From contig JAGKQI010000081.1 of assembly GCA_018806915.1 (NCBI GenBank), positions 186,001 to 250,000 of the forward strand: a stretch of 64,000 nt of DNA, given 5' to 3'. The notes beneath the pieces were generated by a model. That model saw only the letters and a program-made list of their open reading frames with translations. It was not told the origin of the DNA and ran no database searches. Every line of letters starts with the position of its first letter. Position 1 is the first letter of the stretch. Below are positions 43,537 through 54,654 of this stretch, piece by piece. The translations under genes and the position numbers were made by a program. The DNA is from Phytophthora colocasiae (lineage: Eukaryota > Oomycota > Peronosporomycetes > Peronosporales > Peronosporaceae).

Positions 43537-46500
43537 ATGAAAGGCGAAGCAGCTAGGAAGAAGGACATCCAAACGGGGGAGCAGCATTCGAGAGACGAAT
43601 GGAAGGAAGTTGGCTCAGAAGCTGGTGAGACCAGGCCTCAAGATGAGGGAGAAGCTCAGCGACGTCCTGACAGGGTGAAACCTAGTAGGGGCTACCAAAC
43701 GGTCCAACCCTCGGCAGGGGTCGGTAGCAGAGTGAGAAGCTGGGGTGACGCCGCGCAAGGGGACGGGAAGGCGGTTTTTGCGCAGCTCCGAGCGTATTTG
43801 GAGCATCATGCATCTCCGCGCTATGTAGGCCAGACGGCACTACGGCTGAGAGACATGGCGGCGGAAAGGAGGTTTGGCGGGTATGTGAAACGGATGATAA
43901 GAGACGGTTCTCCGCTGAGAGAGCACCAACTGAGGAGTAGCTGGAAAGATGAAGCTTCACCTGCCCAACAGGAGAGGTACAAGGGAATAATCAGTTACTG
44001 GGACTTTGGGAACGATGACCATCTGGAAAAGTTTACGGACCTCATGTGGTCGTGGGTTGTGGAGGCGAAGCTGCAGCAAGGCGAGATTGAAATAAGGCTG
44101 CGCTTCCTGAAGATTGAAAAGGGAAAACAAGGAGACACCGAGGAGAACCCAGCGGGGGCGGGTTCGTACTTAGGCGCAGTAAACAAGGGACTTCAAGGTA
44201 CTCTGAAACAGTCGGTAAAGCATCAGCGCCTAATGGAGTTATGTCTAGCTCCGGCGGTCGCTCTGACAACGCTGCGCAAACGAACGGAGGAGGAGGATCA
44301 GGCGCTGCTGATGATACTGAACCATGAACTAGAAGTACCAGCTCCACCGCCTTTCTTGGTGCAATCAATGTCTGCGCGAGAGCTAGCGATTTTTACGGAT
44401 ATTTTTCTGGCAATAGAGTATCCACTATATGCCCACCTCGCACCAGGACAGCGTTTTGGAGACGGTATGTCTAAACAGGCGATCATGGCACTTATCTACG
44501 CTGGGGCAGAGACAGCGGCTCTGCAAAAGACCGAAATCATACAATTCAAGCAGGCCATCTCACGCATTGCGGTGGACGCGAATTCGAGGGTGGTCACAAT
44601 AACATTCAAGGGAAAGCAGAGTGCGGCAAAATGGGTGGGCTGGGAAGTTCCTTTGGCTAGAAAGCTCCTCAAACTGGTAGACTATGAACAGCAGCGAGAG
44701 CGAGCAAGGGTGACTAAGGAAATGGTCAAGCTAGACTACTATTTCTTCACGGTGGCTGTACGAGCAGGATCTGTTACCTCTCAGGACTTGTACTGGATCC
44801 TAGCGTCCAAAATGAAGCTGGATGTACAAGAAATGCACCACACGAACGCGGAGGAATACGGGCTGGATGACAAGCAGTGGATCGTTCGAATCAAGGCAGG
44901 AGCATGCCCCCGGCAGATGCGCTCCCTAGCGATCATTCGGTGTAACGAAGTGGAACTGGTCGTTTATCACCACGAAGTAAAGCTCAACTGGCCGTGTCGT
45001 GCATGCTACTCGCCTGAGCATTCCACCAAATACTGCAAAACAGTGCCTGCGGAGGTTGAGCGGCAACGGTCAGAGCACACGATGACGATTACAGACAGTT
45101 TACCGTCTCGAACGGATCAGAATGTGGTTTCTCATAGAGGAGCTGTCCCACGCACCTTGGAGCAGCTTCGTAAAATGTTGAGCTCTCACAGCATAGCAGA
45201 TCAAGCCTCAGAGACTGTGACTGCAAAGAAAAAGTATAGGGCTAGAACCAAGTCACCCACTAAACGACGAGGTACTGGGCAAGTAGAAGGGCCCTCACTA
45301 CCATCACACTGGGAGCAGCTACGGAACCCAGCGTGTGAGGACCAAATGGAGGAGATGAAAGAGGCTAGCGACGCCGAGATGACAGAGGTCTCGCCGGACA
45401 GGTCAGAAGAGGAAAAACCAGCTGCCGATGGAGGTGGAGAGTTTACGTTAGGGACACTGCCCACCAAGAAACCACGGGGTCGGTCTCCTACAAAAAAGGC
45501 TCTGGGCAGAGGTAAAAAGCACGGCGGTGCAAACATTTACAAGACTAAGGAGCGAGGGGAGAGTGGAGTCGGGAAGCCATCCATTCGACGAGTCCGAAGC
45601 GAGTCCAGGCGAGGCGGCGCAAGAGGCCAGGCAGATCAGGAGACGGAGCGTGCTGGAGCTCGCAGTGTGTCCCCCAAGCGACGCGCCCCAGATGAGTGGA
45701 CAGGAGATGACGATGTCCGTAGTGGCAAGGAACTGAAAGCGAGGAAGTATGCAGCAGGCATTAGGGAAACCTCCAGAGGAGGGGAGGTGGATTCACCCAC
45801 CACGACTGCGTCTAAAGCATCCACTCAACAGTACATCCATCAGTTCCTGCAGAGAGAGGGTGTATCTTCTGAAGTGACAGGGGCAGGAAGGTCAACAAAG
45901 GAGGGGACTCGAACGACAATAAACAGCAGCAGTGGAGAGAGTGTTAACAAGCCGAGCGAAATTCAAGTCGAGGTGGGTGCTACGGATAACCGAACAAGCT
46001 TAAGGGAACATGAGGAGTTTCGATTGACTTCGGTTAAAGCCCCAAAGGACAATGGTACCCCGCTGGAGGCATGGTTGGCAATCTTAGGTGGGCAGGTCGC
46101 GGACGTTCCGGCCTCAGGGCAGTGTGGATGGCTTGCATTTTATGGGTCACGGTTGAATGAATCGGTTGGGCACGCGCCGCTTTCAAGAGAGGTGGTTGAT
46201 GCAGCTAACGAGATCAAAAAACAAGTCCTGAACTACATGATCGCAAATTTGTCCGAAGAAGCCAGACTGAGCCCGGCGGAATTTCAGGCAGAGGTAGAGA
46301 ACTGCGGATGGCACGGCAACTCGGACAGTCTGCACACTGAGCGTATTGGAGCGGTTGCGGATCATTATGCGGCCCAACGAAGCAAATCGGTGAAGTCTAC
46401 AGTCTCGCAGAAATTTTGGGTGCGACCGGCCCATGTCAAGGCAATGGCGATACTTACGCGCGAAGTCATTAATGTGCTCCAGGTTGATGACAATGGCCAA

Positions 46501-46842
46501 GCCATGATGCAGGCGTACTCATACAAACAGGAAATGGGCATTCATGGGACAGCTGTGGACACGGGTTTGATCCTGCCGATGGGAACGCAGGATGCAATGA
46601 ACATGCTGGAGGAAATGGTCACCGCCGGTCACCTGCCGCTGGTAATGCTGCTGAGGTTGTCAACGTCGGAGGGGCACCATTTCCAGTCCGTGATCTACAA
46701 CAAGAGCCGGTTCGGGAGCTATAGAGAGGCTCGAGTGGGATTGCAAGGGGTGATAAACACGATTATCATCAAGTACAAGCTTCCACCGATCGACTATACG
46801 CCAAAAGACAACAGAGAAATAGTGAGAGTTGCTACCAGATAG
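43537..46842 (+). CDS. LINE ORF1: CCHC protein with OTU-like protease domain
   Basis: Nucleic-acid-binding ORF1 protein. The frame opens after a TGA near 43430; the first ATG in frame is 43537 (MKGEAARKKD). An N-terminal basic region and a long helical middle lead to a zinc knuckle CRACYSPEHSTKYC (about 44995-45036), a Lys/Arg/Ser-rich disordered part with SPTKK motifs (45200-45800), and a C-terminal domain with PASGQCGWLAFYGSRLN (about 46110-46155) and EGHHFQSVIYNKS (about 46670), matching the Cys and His blocks of OTU-like cysteine peptidases. TAG at 46840-46842 ends it, but the same frame stays open for another 86 codons to TAA at 47101. The original protein was therefore probably longer (CAG to TAG change likely). 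Confidence 0.85.
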   Translation: MKGEAARKKDIQTGEQHSRDEWKEVGSEAGETRPQDEGEAQRRPDRVKPSRGYQTVQPSAGVGSRVRSWGDAAQGDGKAVFAQLRAYLEHHASPRYVGQTALRLRDMAAERRFGGYVKRMIRDGSPLREHQLRSSWKDEASPAQQERYKGIISYWDFGNDDHLEKFTDLMWSWVVEAKLQQGEIEIRLRFLKIEKGKQGDTEENPAGAGSYLGAVNKGLQGTLKQSVKHQRLMELCLAPAVALTTLRKRTEEEDQALLMILNHELEVPAPPPFLVQSMSARELAIFTDIFLAIEYPLYAHLAPGQRFGDGMSKQAIMALIYAGAETAALQKTEIIQFKQAISRIAVDANSRVVTITFKGKQSAAKWVGWEVPLARKLLKLVDYEQQRERARVTKEMVKLDYYFFTVAVRAGSVTSQDLYWILASKMKLDVQEMHHTNAEEYGLDDKQWIVRIKAGACPRQMRSLAIIRCNEVELVVYHHEVKLNWPCRACYSPEHSTKYCKTVPAEVERQRSEHTMTITDSLPSRTDQNVVSHRGAVPRTLEQLRKMLSSHSIADQASETVTAKKKYRARTKSPTKRRGTGQVEGPSLPSHWEQLRNPACEDQMEEMKEASDAEMTEVSPDRSEEEKPAADGGGEFTLGTLPTKKPRGRSPTKKALGRGKKHGGANIYKTKERGESGVGKPSIRRVRSESRRGGARGQADQETERAGARSVSPKRRAPDEWTGDDDVRSGKELKARKYAAGIRETSRGGEVDSPTTTASKASTQQYIHQFLQREGVSSEVTGAGRSTKEGTRTTINSSSGESVNKPSEIQVEVGATDNRTSLREHEEFRLTSVKAPKDNGTPLEAWLAILGGQVADVPASGQCGWLAFYGSRLNESVGHAPLSREVVDAANEIKKQVLNYMIANLSEEARLSPAEFQAEVENCGWHGNSDSLHTERIGAVADHYAAQRSKSVKSTVSQKFWVRPAHVKAMAILTREVINVLQVDDNGQAMMQAYSYKQEMGIHGTAVDTGLILPMGTQDAMNMLEEMVTAGHLPLVMLLRLSTSEGHHFQSVIYNKSRFGSYREARVGLQGVINTIIIKYKLPPIDYTPKDNREIVRVATR

Positions 46843-47259
46843 CTGAAGGCAATACGTAAAGCAGTAAAGACGAGCAGACAGGAGCGGCAAGAGTATGAGG
46901 AGGCCGAAGCAGACTGCAAGTCGGACGAGGAAACCGCAGCAGTTAGTACACAGATTTCCGAGGGTGAGGACGAGCAGTGTGACTTGCGTAACATCGAGCC
47001 GTCTCCTCGAGTAAAGAAGGAGGCTGACGGGGAACACTCTGGAGCAGACACTGCGGCGAAGACGTCAGCAAACCAGACACAAAATACTGCCACTGAGCTG
47101 TAAACACAAGGAAGGTGTACCGAGGAGGATATTAGGACAGGGACACCAGACCTCGATGTTAGATCATTATTTGCCGAACACGGGGACGGAGCGTAGCAGC
47201 GCATTGAAGGCTGACTTCGAGAAACACAAAAAACAGTGAGACAGAGACAAAGACAGAAG

Positions 47260-48003
47260 ATGAAGGCTGAGCAACATAGAGACGATTTCACTATTGGGAT
47301 CATGACTACGAATGTACGAGGCTTGGCCACGCACCTGGAAGAGATTGGGGTGCACTTACAGGGGCTGAAGGAGAAACAAGAACGAGGACAGAAGGACGTG
47401 GTCTTCCTACAGGAGACACACTTGAAGGAGTACGAACACAACACTGCTTCGGAGAAATACGCAGCGATGTGGGGTTATCGATACACAATGGCGAGCAAAC
47501 TGTCGTTTTGGTCGGCAGGGAAGGGACGGAGCGCGGGCGTTGCGATTTTAGTCAACCCTTATGGAGCGATGAAGAATGCGGCGCCGTGGGGTAAAGAGCA
47601 TTGGAATGCGCACGTGATGATGATCCGTGGAGAGCTAAAAGGGAAAGATGTTTTGATGGTAAATATTTACGCGCCGTCAATAGGAGCTGCACGGATATTG
47701 TTTTTTCAGCAGCTTCGTCGAGTGCAGTTCCCGGCGGAAGCAGACATTATCATGGGTGGAGATTTTAATTGTGTATTGCACCAAAAGGAGGACAGGAGAG
47801 GAGGTGGAGCTACTAGGCGTGACTGTGGGGCGAAGGAGCTACGTGGGCTAGTAGATCAATTGGACTTAGTAGATGCGGGCCATTACAATCTCCCGGTAAC
47901 GAGAGAGGCTAGAGCGTTGGACGCCTACATCACACTTACAAGCACAAAATGGAGAGCGGAGAGATCTCGACTTCAAGGCTGGATCGATTCTACGCTCGCG
48001 TAG
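47260..48003 (+). CDS. LINE ORF2 part 1: AP-type endonuclease
   Basis: From ATG 47260. Endonuclease/exonuclease/phosphatase fold that nicks target DNA: TTNVRGLATH (Asn), VVFLQETHLKEYEHN (Glu), VNIYAPS, IIMGGDFNCVLHQKEDRRG (Asp/Asn), and ITLTSTKW. The last catalytic pair (TDHRAVLLEV, 48052-48081) lies after a one-base frame change at 48001-48004, where removal of the T in GCGTAGCGG would keep the frame (ASGQKWV). Thus the domain is split and inactive here. Confidence 0.88.
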   Translation: MKAEQHRDDFTIGIMTTNVRGLATHLEEIGVHLQGLKEKQERGQKDVVFLQETHLKEYEHNTASEKYAAMWGYRYTMASKLSFWSAGKGRSAGVAILVNPYGAMKNAAPWGKEHWNAHVMMIRGELKGKDVLMVNIYAPSIGAARILFFQQLRRVQFPAEADIIMGGDFNCVLHQKEDRRGGGATRRDCGAKELRGLVDQLDLVDAGHYNLPVTREARALDAYITLTSTKWRAERSRLQGWIDSTLA

Positions 48004-49972
48004 CGGCCAAAAATGGGTGCGCAGCGTGAAGCTAGCGGAAGCGCCTTGTCGTACAGATCATCGAGCGGTGCTCCTTGAAGTCCATGCACCACAAGGGGTC
48101 ATCAGAGTAAAAAAGCGGCCAAAGCTTTATCCTGCTCCAGCATACGTCCAGGCTGCGACGTCGAACTTAGCAACCGCTCGTTTGAAAGAACTGCGCCAAT
48201 TGATGACGAAGCTTGGATCGGCGGAGACAGCAACGGCATGGGATCTATTCAAGAGAGATCTGACCACAGAAATGGCACAGTTAAAACGGGAGGCAAGAGC
48301 TCGCATGACTAAGGGTTACCGCCAGCGAATACGCCGGCTGAAGAAGAAGATTGAGGCATGTGGGTATGGCGATGCGGAGACAGACGAGTCAAGGACGGCG
48401 TTGGAGGACTCGCTGCGTCAAGTGCAGGAGGCACGAAGACGTGGACGACGAAGGGTGTTGGTGCTAAAGAACGCTGGGCGCTCCAAAGCATCAACGAAAC
48501 ACTTCTTTAACAGAATTTGCACCAAGTTCGGGGACAACATTATTCCAACGCTGACAAGCTCAGTTGAGGGAGTGCGCAGAGATCCACAGGATAAAGCGAA
48601 TATTTTGGCGGGTAGTTGGGAGCCGATTTTTAACGACAAAGCTGAGAGTGCAGCAGACACTACAGAGTTTCTACAGCGGCACAGACAAAAATGGAAGGTG
48701 ACAGATCTAAGTGAAACAGTAGCAGAAATCTCAGAGCCTGAGGTGAGGGCAGCGATTAAGGCGGGGAAGCCGGGGAAATCTTGTGGACCAGATGCCTTGG
48801 GTAATGACTGGTACCGGGATCACGAGGAAGCGGTCGCTCCAGTGCTTGTGAGATTGTACAATGACTGCCTGAAGGAGAGCACGACGCCTGCAAGCTTTCT
48901 TGAAGCATACATCTTCAGCATAACGAAAGGGGGTGATCGAAGCAACCCACGAAACTACAGACCGATAGCCCTGTTAAATACCGATTACAAGATTCTTACT
49001 AGAATCCTGGCGTGGAGGGTGAGGCGCCACATACCGAGAATCGTACATCCTACCCAGTTCGGATTCACACCGGGCCGTACTATTCACGAGGCCATTGATC
49101 TACTGGAGGCGGCGCACTTGCAGTGCAGGAATGATCCGAAACTGGCCCAGGCGCAAGCGCTACTCCTGGATTTTGCCAAGGCATATGACTCACTAGATCG
49201 AGAGTTTCTTCTGGCGGTGCTCAAGGCTAAAGGTTTTCCAGATGAGTTTTGTGCTCTAGTGCGGGCGATGCATGCGAATACGACTGTTCAATTCATGGCC
49301 AACGGGGTATTGTCGAGGAAAGTGCAGGTTTCCAGTGGCATTCGTCAGGGATGTCCACTTGCTCCGCTTCTGTTCATCTTGGCGGTGGACTTACTGTACG
49401 ACGAAATCGAGAGCTGCCGGGGTCTGAGAGGTATCACACTAGAACATGACGATTTGAAAGCGCGGCTGAGAATAGCGGGGTATGCAGATGATACGGCAAT
49501 TTACATCGCCCATAAGCACATGCAGAGGGAAGTTATTGAAGTAGTTCGCCGCTTCTCTGGGGTGTCAGGGTTGAAGCTGAACATCCATAAGTGTGTAGCC
49601 ATACGGCTCGGCGAAGAAGATGCTGAAAACGACGATCGCTCAGAGACGCCGGAAAAGGAGGAAGATTACCCCATCAAGGAAGCCGAAATTACTCGGTATC
49701 TAGGACATGTCACCGGAGCAGCAGCTACAGTGGAAGAGGCGTGGGATCGGGCCTTTGCATCCCTGCGAGTAAGACTAGCGCTAGCGGAGACCAAGACACA
49801 CACAGTGCAGCAGAGAGCAGCAATAGCGGAAGCGATTATTGTACCAAAACTTATGTACGTAGCACGACATGCGTGGCCGTCGAAAGAACTGGTCGCGCAA
49901 GCGGAGGCAAGGATTCGCAACTTCGTGTGGCAGGCCAGCTTCACAGTACCACAAAAAGCGGTAGTCGGGTGA
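48004..49972 (+). CDS. LINE ORF2 part 2: reverse transcriptase
   Basis: Continuation of ORF2 with the endonuclease end (TDHRAVLLEV), a basic helical linker, then RT: GGDRSNPRNYRPIALLNTDY, GFTPGRTIHEAIDLLEA, LLDFAKAYDSLDREFLL (catalytic D), SSGIRQGCPLAPLLFILAVD, and YADDTAIYIAHK (active-site YADD, about 49482-49493). It ends at TGA 49970-49972; the next codons are in the same frame and homologous in kind (IPACVAERPVKEGGLGVP), so the TGA is a nonsense change, probably from TGG. Confidence 0.92.
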
Positions 49973-52281
49973 ATTCCAGCTTGTGTGGCCGAGCGACCGG
50001 TAAAGGAAGGGGGATTGGGCGTCCCAAATATACAGGCGGAGCTGATTGCAATGAGCGCAGCAGAAATGGGTGAGTGGGCGGTCACGGGCAAGAGGCTCAG
50101 ACAACTAGTGGGGATCATCATGCAAGGCAAGAACGGTACAGCAAGTTATCACGTGACGCCAAGCAGGAGAGTCCCAGCTGTGAAGATTTATCAGAGTCTC
50201 CAAGAGACAGGCCGGCCATGGGTGGAATTGGCACTCCACGTATCCTGCTCAACCACAACGGAGGAGGACGAAAAAGAAGGTGTTGGGCGACTGAGGGCGG
50301 CCATGAAGCACAACAATGGGCTGCAGACGCGCTGGAGCAGGGACGGCATGTGTGTAACATGCGGAGGGGGGCTGCAGTCAATGATGACGAAGCAAAGGAT
50401 AACTAGAAAGAACGAGAGGGGTGCATGCATCGTAGAGACGATTATGCATCTGAGATTACGAGATATCTGGCTGATGGACGCGCAAGGAAACGAGGTGAAG
50501 TGGAAATCGTTCAGCGTCCTAGTTGGGGGCATCAGAAATAAACGGGTGGCAGACGTAATGATGGTTCGAAGATTAGCTGGAGGTGGCATTCTCTTCACAC
50601 CGATTGGGCATGACTTGCCAATGACGAGTGGTGATGCACACAAATTCAGGGAAATAGCGTTGAGTTTGCTAGCCAACTACCCGGAGCTGGCCTCGGCGGT
50701 GGTGAGAGAGAATGCACTCCACGTCGACCATGGGCTGGAAGACGAGCATCACGTCTTTGAGGTGATTAGTGAGGGCGGGGCTCAGCTAAGGCACACTTGG
50801 AGTACGACAGAAACGGTATTGGGCATGGATTCAGGCATTGAAAAGGTGGAAAGCACCATAGCAAATTTCCTGGGGGTAGAACTACAAACTGTACGGGTGG
50901 TATCACATCCGTGGCTAACGAAATTGAGGCCGCTATGGGTTGGTAAGCGGCGGTGGCGACAGTCTAGGAAAGACTATCGTAAGGTGGTAGGGGCGAACAG
51001 GGCGCGGAAGGCGCAGGTATTAATGGAGGGCGCCTCGTTGAAATGGATAAATCATGAGGAGAGGATAGCAAGCGCGGTAGGGAAGCTGAGCTGGAAGCAG
51101 GTTCACTCAATGGCAGCGATCACTGCTTACCAGATGCAGACCATAGTCCGTCTCAAGCACAATAGGCTGCGACTGTGGAACGGTCAGACGAATGGACACC
51201 ATTGCCTGGCAAGAGCATGCCAAGGGAGGACGGACAACGGTACGGCGCGCATCTGGTGTGGGGATGTCCAGAGGCAAGGGCACACTGGGATATCTTCGTC
51301 TCTAGGTGGGGTCGCGGGGAGGAGGAAACAAACTCGACACTTACTCAATGCGAGGAATTGCAAGAAGAGATATTTAGATTACAGCGTAGACGACCCCCGA
51401 GGTGGCTCGTGGAATTGGGATCGGAGACGTGCAAGCAGCACTGGGATGTATTGGAAACTGTGGCCAACGAGATGTGGGCTCTAGGGTGTGCCGTGACTTT
51501 AACCGCAATATGGAGGCGTAACGTGGATAGAAAACATAAAATCGGCGGGACCGACCTAGCACTTGAAAGGGGTCTGCAGCGATATCAGGCGGGAGTGATA
51601 GAGGCATACGAGCGCTATCGACTCAGCTTATATCCAGTAATGGCGGCCACAGTAATGAAAATGAAGGTGGCGGACTATGTGATCAGCAGATGGCGCACGT
51701 TACGGTCTAGGGAGAGGCCAGCGGGTCACCAATCGATAACGCGGGTGGGATTCTTCGATGGAGGATCGCGCGGCAACCCGGGTATTGCCGGCAGCGGTAG
51801 CGTGATAGTTGAAGTGGGACCTACCAGCGACTCGGCGCGCATCGTGTGGGCGGCAGCAACGGCTTTAGGCAGGCGCAAGATGACGAACAATGAAGCGGAG
51901 TTTGTGGGCTTGCAACGATTGCTCGCATACGCGAGCGAGAAAGGATGGGATAAGATGCATGTAGTTGGTGATAGTGCCCTCATCCTAAGGATGATGGTGC
52001 TGAGGAGGTTCCCAACGGCGCGGAATCTACAACACTGGTATCGAATCACGACCAGGTTGGCGGATCTGATTGTGGTGCAGAGCTGGAGTCATCATTACCG
52101 GAAGTACAACAAGATGGCCGATTGGTTGGCGAATTACGCTATGGACACACGCCGTAGTGTAGCTCTAGCGGAACCAGAGGAGCAGGAACGACTAGGATTC
52201 ACACAGGACTTTAGGGATCTTCGGGGTGGAGATGTAGACCATTGGCTGGCATCGGAGCGACGAGTACCAGGAGTTGAGTAG
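49973..52281 (+). CDS. LINE ORF2 part 3: RT connection, zinc finger and RNase H
   Basis: Same frame as the RT up to about 51160-51200, then a frame change, then open to TAG 52281. It contains PVKEGGLGVPNIQAELIAMS, an RT C-terminal helical region, a degraded zinc-finger-like block with GAHLVWGCPEARAHW, and a full RNase H: VGFFDGGSRGNPGIAGSG (D), MTNNEAEFVGLQRLL (E), VVGDSALILRMM (D) and YNKMADWLANYAMD (D). All four RNase H acids are present. A C-terminal RNase H is found in only some LINE clades. Confidence 0.85.
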
Positions 52282-52425
52282 GACGGAAAGCGAAGCATTG
52301 TGCTTTGCGCAGTGGCGACTGAGGAGACCAGTACGGCCCCTCGGAATGGATATTAGAGTTCAGGTCCAGCAGGATCCAGTAACACAATATACCTCACCCT
52401 TTAATGTAATGTCAATTACAAAATG

Positions 52426-53735
52426 GACGGGTACCTCACCACCTATGCATCAGATCCTGTACTCACCCTAGGGGCGATCAAAGTGTGGTATCACGTGGAC
52501 AATGGTCTTGTAACGTATATCTTACCCCAGCTCCAGAAATTAATTTTGAGCGAAACACTTGATACAGGTGGAGTTGGAGAGATGGTGGCGTATTTTGCTT
52601 CTACTAGCGATGGATAAGTGTGTTCTGGGGGATGATGGTGCCTCTCCGGATTACAAGCGCATTGGCCAATTCGTCTCCGTGAATCGGTTTCTGAAAATGT
52701 TTGGTATTGCCGATAGCTCGATTCGAGCCAAGGGGATGGTGGACGTCTCTACCGAGCTAAAACCTGCTTTTGAGGAATGGCAATCGAAGTGGCGCAACTG
52801 GTTCGTGGGATTTACACACTTTGTGCGGTTATCAGTGGAGCCGAACGAAGATACACTTTGGTATTTGCTCGGGCGTCGAGCCGCAGGGATTTCCCCCCAA
52901 AATCAGGATGGAGCAGACCTGATCGTCCCCATTTTCAAAAAGAGGTCGCAGACTGACTCGAGTGAGGAGGATCAGGAACAGGTCTCTTTCATTCTCGTTC
53001 AAGTGAAAAATCGCCGCAATGACGATGAGTTTGTCCCTGCAGCGACGAAGAAGTTCACGCCAGTGTTTGTATTTGGAGACTGTATCGAGACGGCCGAGAC
53101 GGCCGAGACGAAGCCAGCGACAGGAACGACGAGGACGAAGAAGAAAAAGGTGCCTGGCGTAAATCCGTTAAGCCACAAACCCATCCAGGATTTCATTCGA
53201 ATTTACATGAATGTTGGAGACGAAGACACAAGACACTTCCGCTTCATTTACGCCACAGCGTTGGGGGACAATCTAGCTTTGTCGAGTGAAACTGGTGACG
53301 GGAATCCCAAAGCATCTTCATCTAACAACACCGTAGCCGACACTAGTGATGACGATGGTGAATCGACCAGCCAGGAAAATGCACACCAGGTGGATGTAAA
53401 CACTAGGAATGACCTAGCGCAGCCACCGCCGGTTTTCACGCTGTGTTTTCGATCGGTTTTTCGTGCTGCGTATCCATTCCTGAAAAAGAAAGTGGCGCTG
53501 AGACTGGCAACTATGGTAGAGAATTATTAGGATCCCGTTGCTGTTGCTAACGACGACCTGCCTCATCGTCCGGAGAATGATGCCATGAAAAAGGTGAAGA
53601 CGAGTGCGTCTAAAGTGATTGTGTCGAAGCCTGCAACAAGTGAGCTTGTGGACGCGCCAGGATTCAGCAGGAAAGCTGCCAAACTGAAACGAACGCGTAC
53701 ACAAGGTCGCCAAAAGTCCTCCGAAGCGTGTTAAA
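52426..53735 (+). pseudogene. NTPase/nuclease gene duplicate, 3' part
   Basis: Resumes at MDGYLTTYASDPVLTLGAIK right after the LINE. A 2-base deletion near 52587-52590 shifts the frame (EMVA|RILLLLAMDKC). The nuclease-like motif is still coded (GADLIVPIF and FILVQVKNRRND, about 52910-53015). A changed codon gives a stop (ENY then TAG, 53528-53530) where the intact gene has EDKWDPV; homology continues in the same frame to about 53735, including the basic tail. Confidence 0.85.
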
Positions 53736-54071
53736 CGGTAAGTGTCGACAGCTTCACCACCACGCAAGGCAGCTCTTGGCAAGAAAGTGCCACAACCATC
53801 CAAGGCTTAATGAAGAAGTTAGTGACCTGTGGCTACAGATTGAACCCCAGATAGTGCAAACGGACAATGTCTCCGAGGTAATTTGTTGCTTCTGTTATTT
53901 CAGTATTACTTCAGTAACAGAGCATGTTCGTATTTCATGTTACATATTTTGCGTACTTTGTGCTAACTCACACGGCGACGCACCAACGCTTCTGCATTAT
54001 TTTGACCTGAACTTGCAATAAAAGATACGATTGTTACCGACCTAGAAGAAAGGAAAACAAAAGAAGAACCC
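53736..54071. other. Duplicated intergenic spacer
   Basis: Inverted copy of 36689-37035, no coding region. Contains small differences such as AGTTAGTGACCTG for the AGTGAGCTGTGG region of the other arm. Confidence 0.55.
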
Positions 54072-54654
54072 ATGGCCTGGTGGGAACAACAAGAACGATT
54101 CAAGAAGCTCCAGAAAGCCTTCACGGACACTGAGTACATTGGCAATGCCGACGTTGGGTTTGGGAAGTATCTGCAGCGGTGCTACGAAACTTATAGCCGT
54201 ACGATAAGCATCGCAAGGAGCACTGCGCCATGTGTGGCAGTCACACAAAGTTCAGGCTTCGGTAAAGTCGAATGATATGGGAACTCGCACTCAAAACAAG
54301 AGACGATAAAGAGATAAACATGAAAGTGTTGTATCTATGCGTACGGAAGGAGTTCTGGACGGGGTACCCGGAGCCTACAATTCAACTGTATGACTGGTTG
54401 TTTCGCAGCAGACACACAAGTATTTCCCAGCAGCTGAAGAAGATCTATTACTATGCCATCACACACTGGGATACTGTCCAGTCGGAATGGCAAGAACTGT
54501 TTACTGAGACCAACGCTGCTGATCGGGTGGTACAAGCGTTAACCAAGGTTGCTGTTAAAGTAGAAATGACATCAACAATGATTCCAGGAGAGAAGATAGT
54601 GGTGGTGGTGGTTGACGACGCGGGAAACCTGATCGAGAATGGCTTCAATAGGAT
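54072..54654 (+). pseudogene. Second NTPase paralogue duplicate, truncated by gypsy
   Basis: Inverted duplicate of the start of 36688-34429, from ATG 54072. An indel right at Walker A (SSGFGK then VE instead of SR, near 54262-54270) shifts the frame; the other frame continues with MIWELALKTRDDKE to VVVVVDDAGNLIENGF, where Walker B DDAR has become DDAG. It is cut at 54654 by the gypsy LTR, and the stop is supplied by LTR sequence. Confidence 0.88.

Larger units (their letters stand above)
43279..52408 (+). mobile_element. Full-length LINE (non-LTR retrotransposon) with RNase H
   Basis: 9.13-kb element flanked by a 17-bp target duplication ATGTCAATTACAAAATG (43262-43278 and 52409-52425). ORF1 has a zinc knuckle and an OTU-like domain; ORF2 has AP endonuclease, RT and RNase H. 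The 5' leader contains a G12 run (43352-43363). The 3' end has a small hairpin (52290-52308) and no poly(A). Coding is broken by at least two nonsense codons and two frameshifts, so this copy is inactive. Confidence 0.93.
41716..54654 (+). repeat. Right arm of large inverted duplication, with LINE inserted
   Basis: Counterpart of 36105-39925. Removing the LINE (43279-52408) and one copy of its target duplication leaves an arm of about 3.8 kb. It ends at the gypsy LTR at 54655, so the true end of the duplication lies beyond the gypsy, outside the window. Confidence 0.85.

Noticed and set aside
43060..43587. Minus-strand 175-codon frame over the LINE 5' junction
   Set aside because: It crosses the insertion border between two unrelated sequences and is antisense to both.
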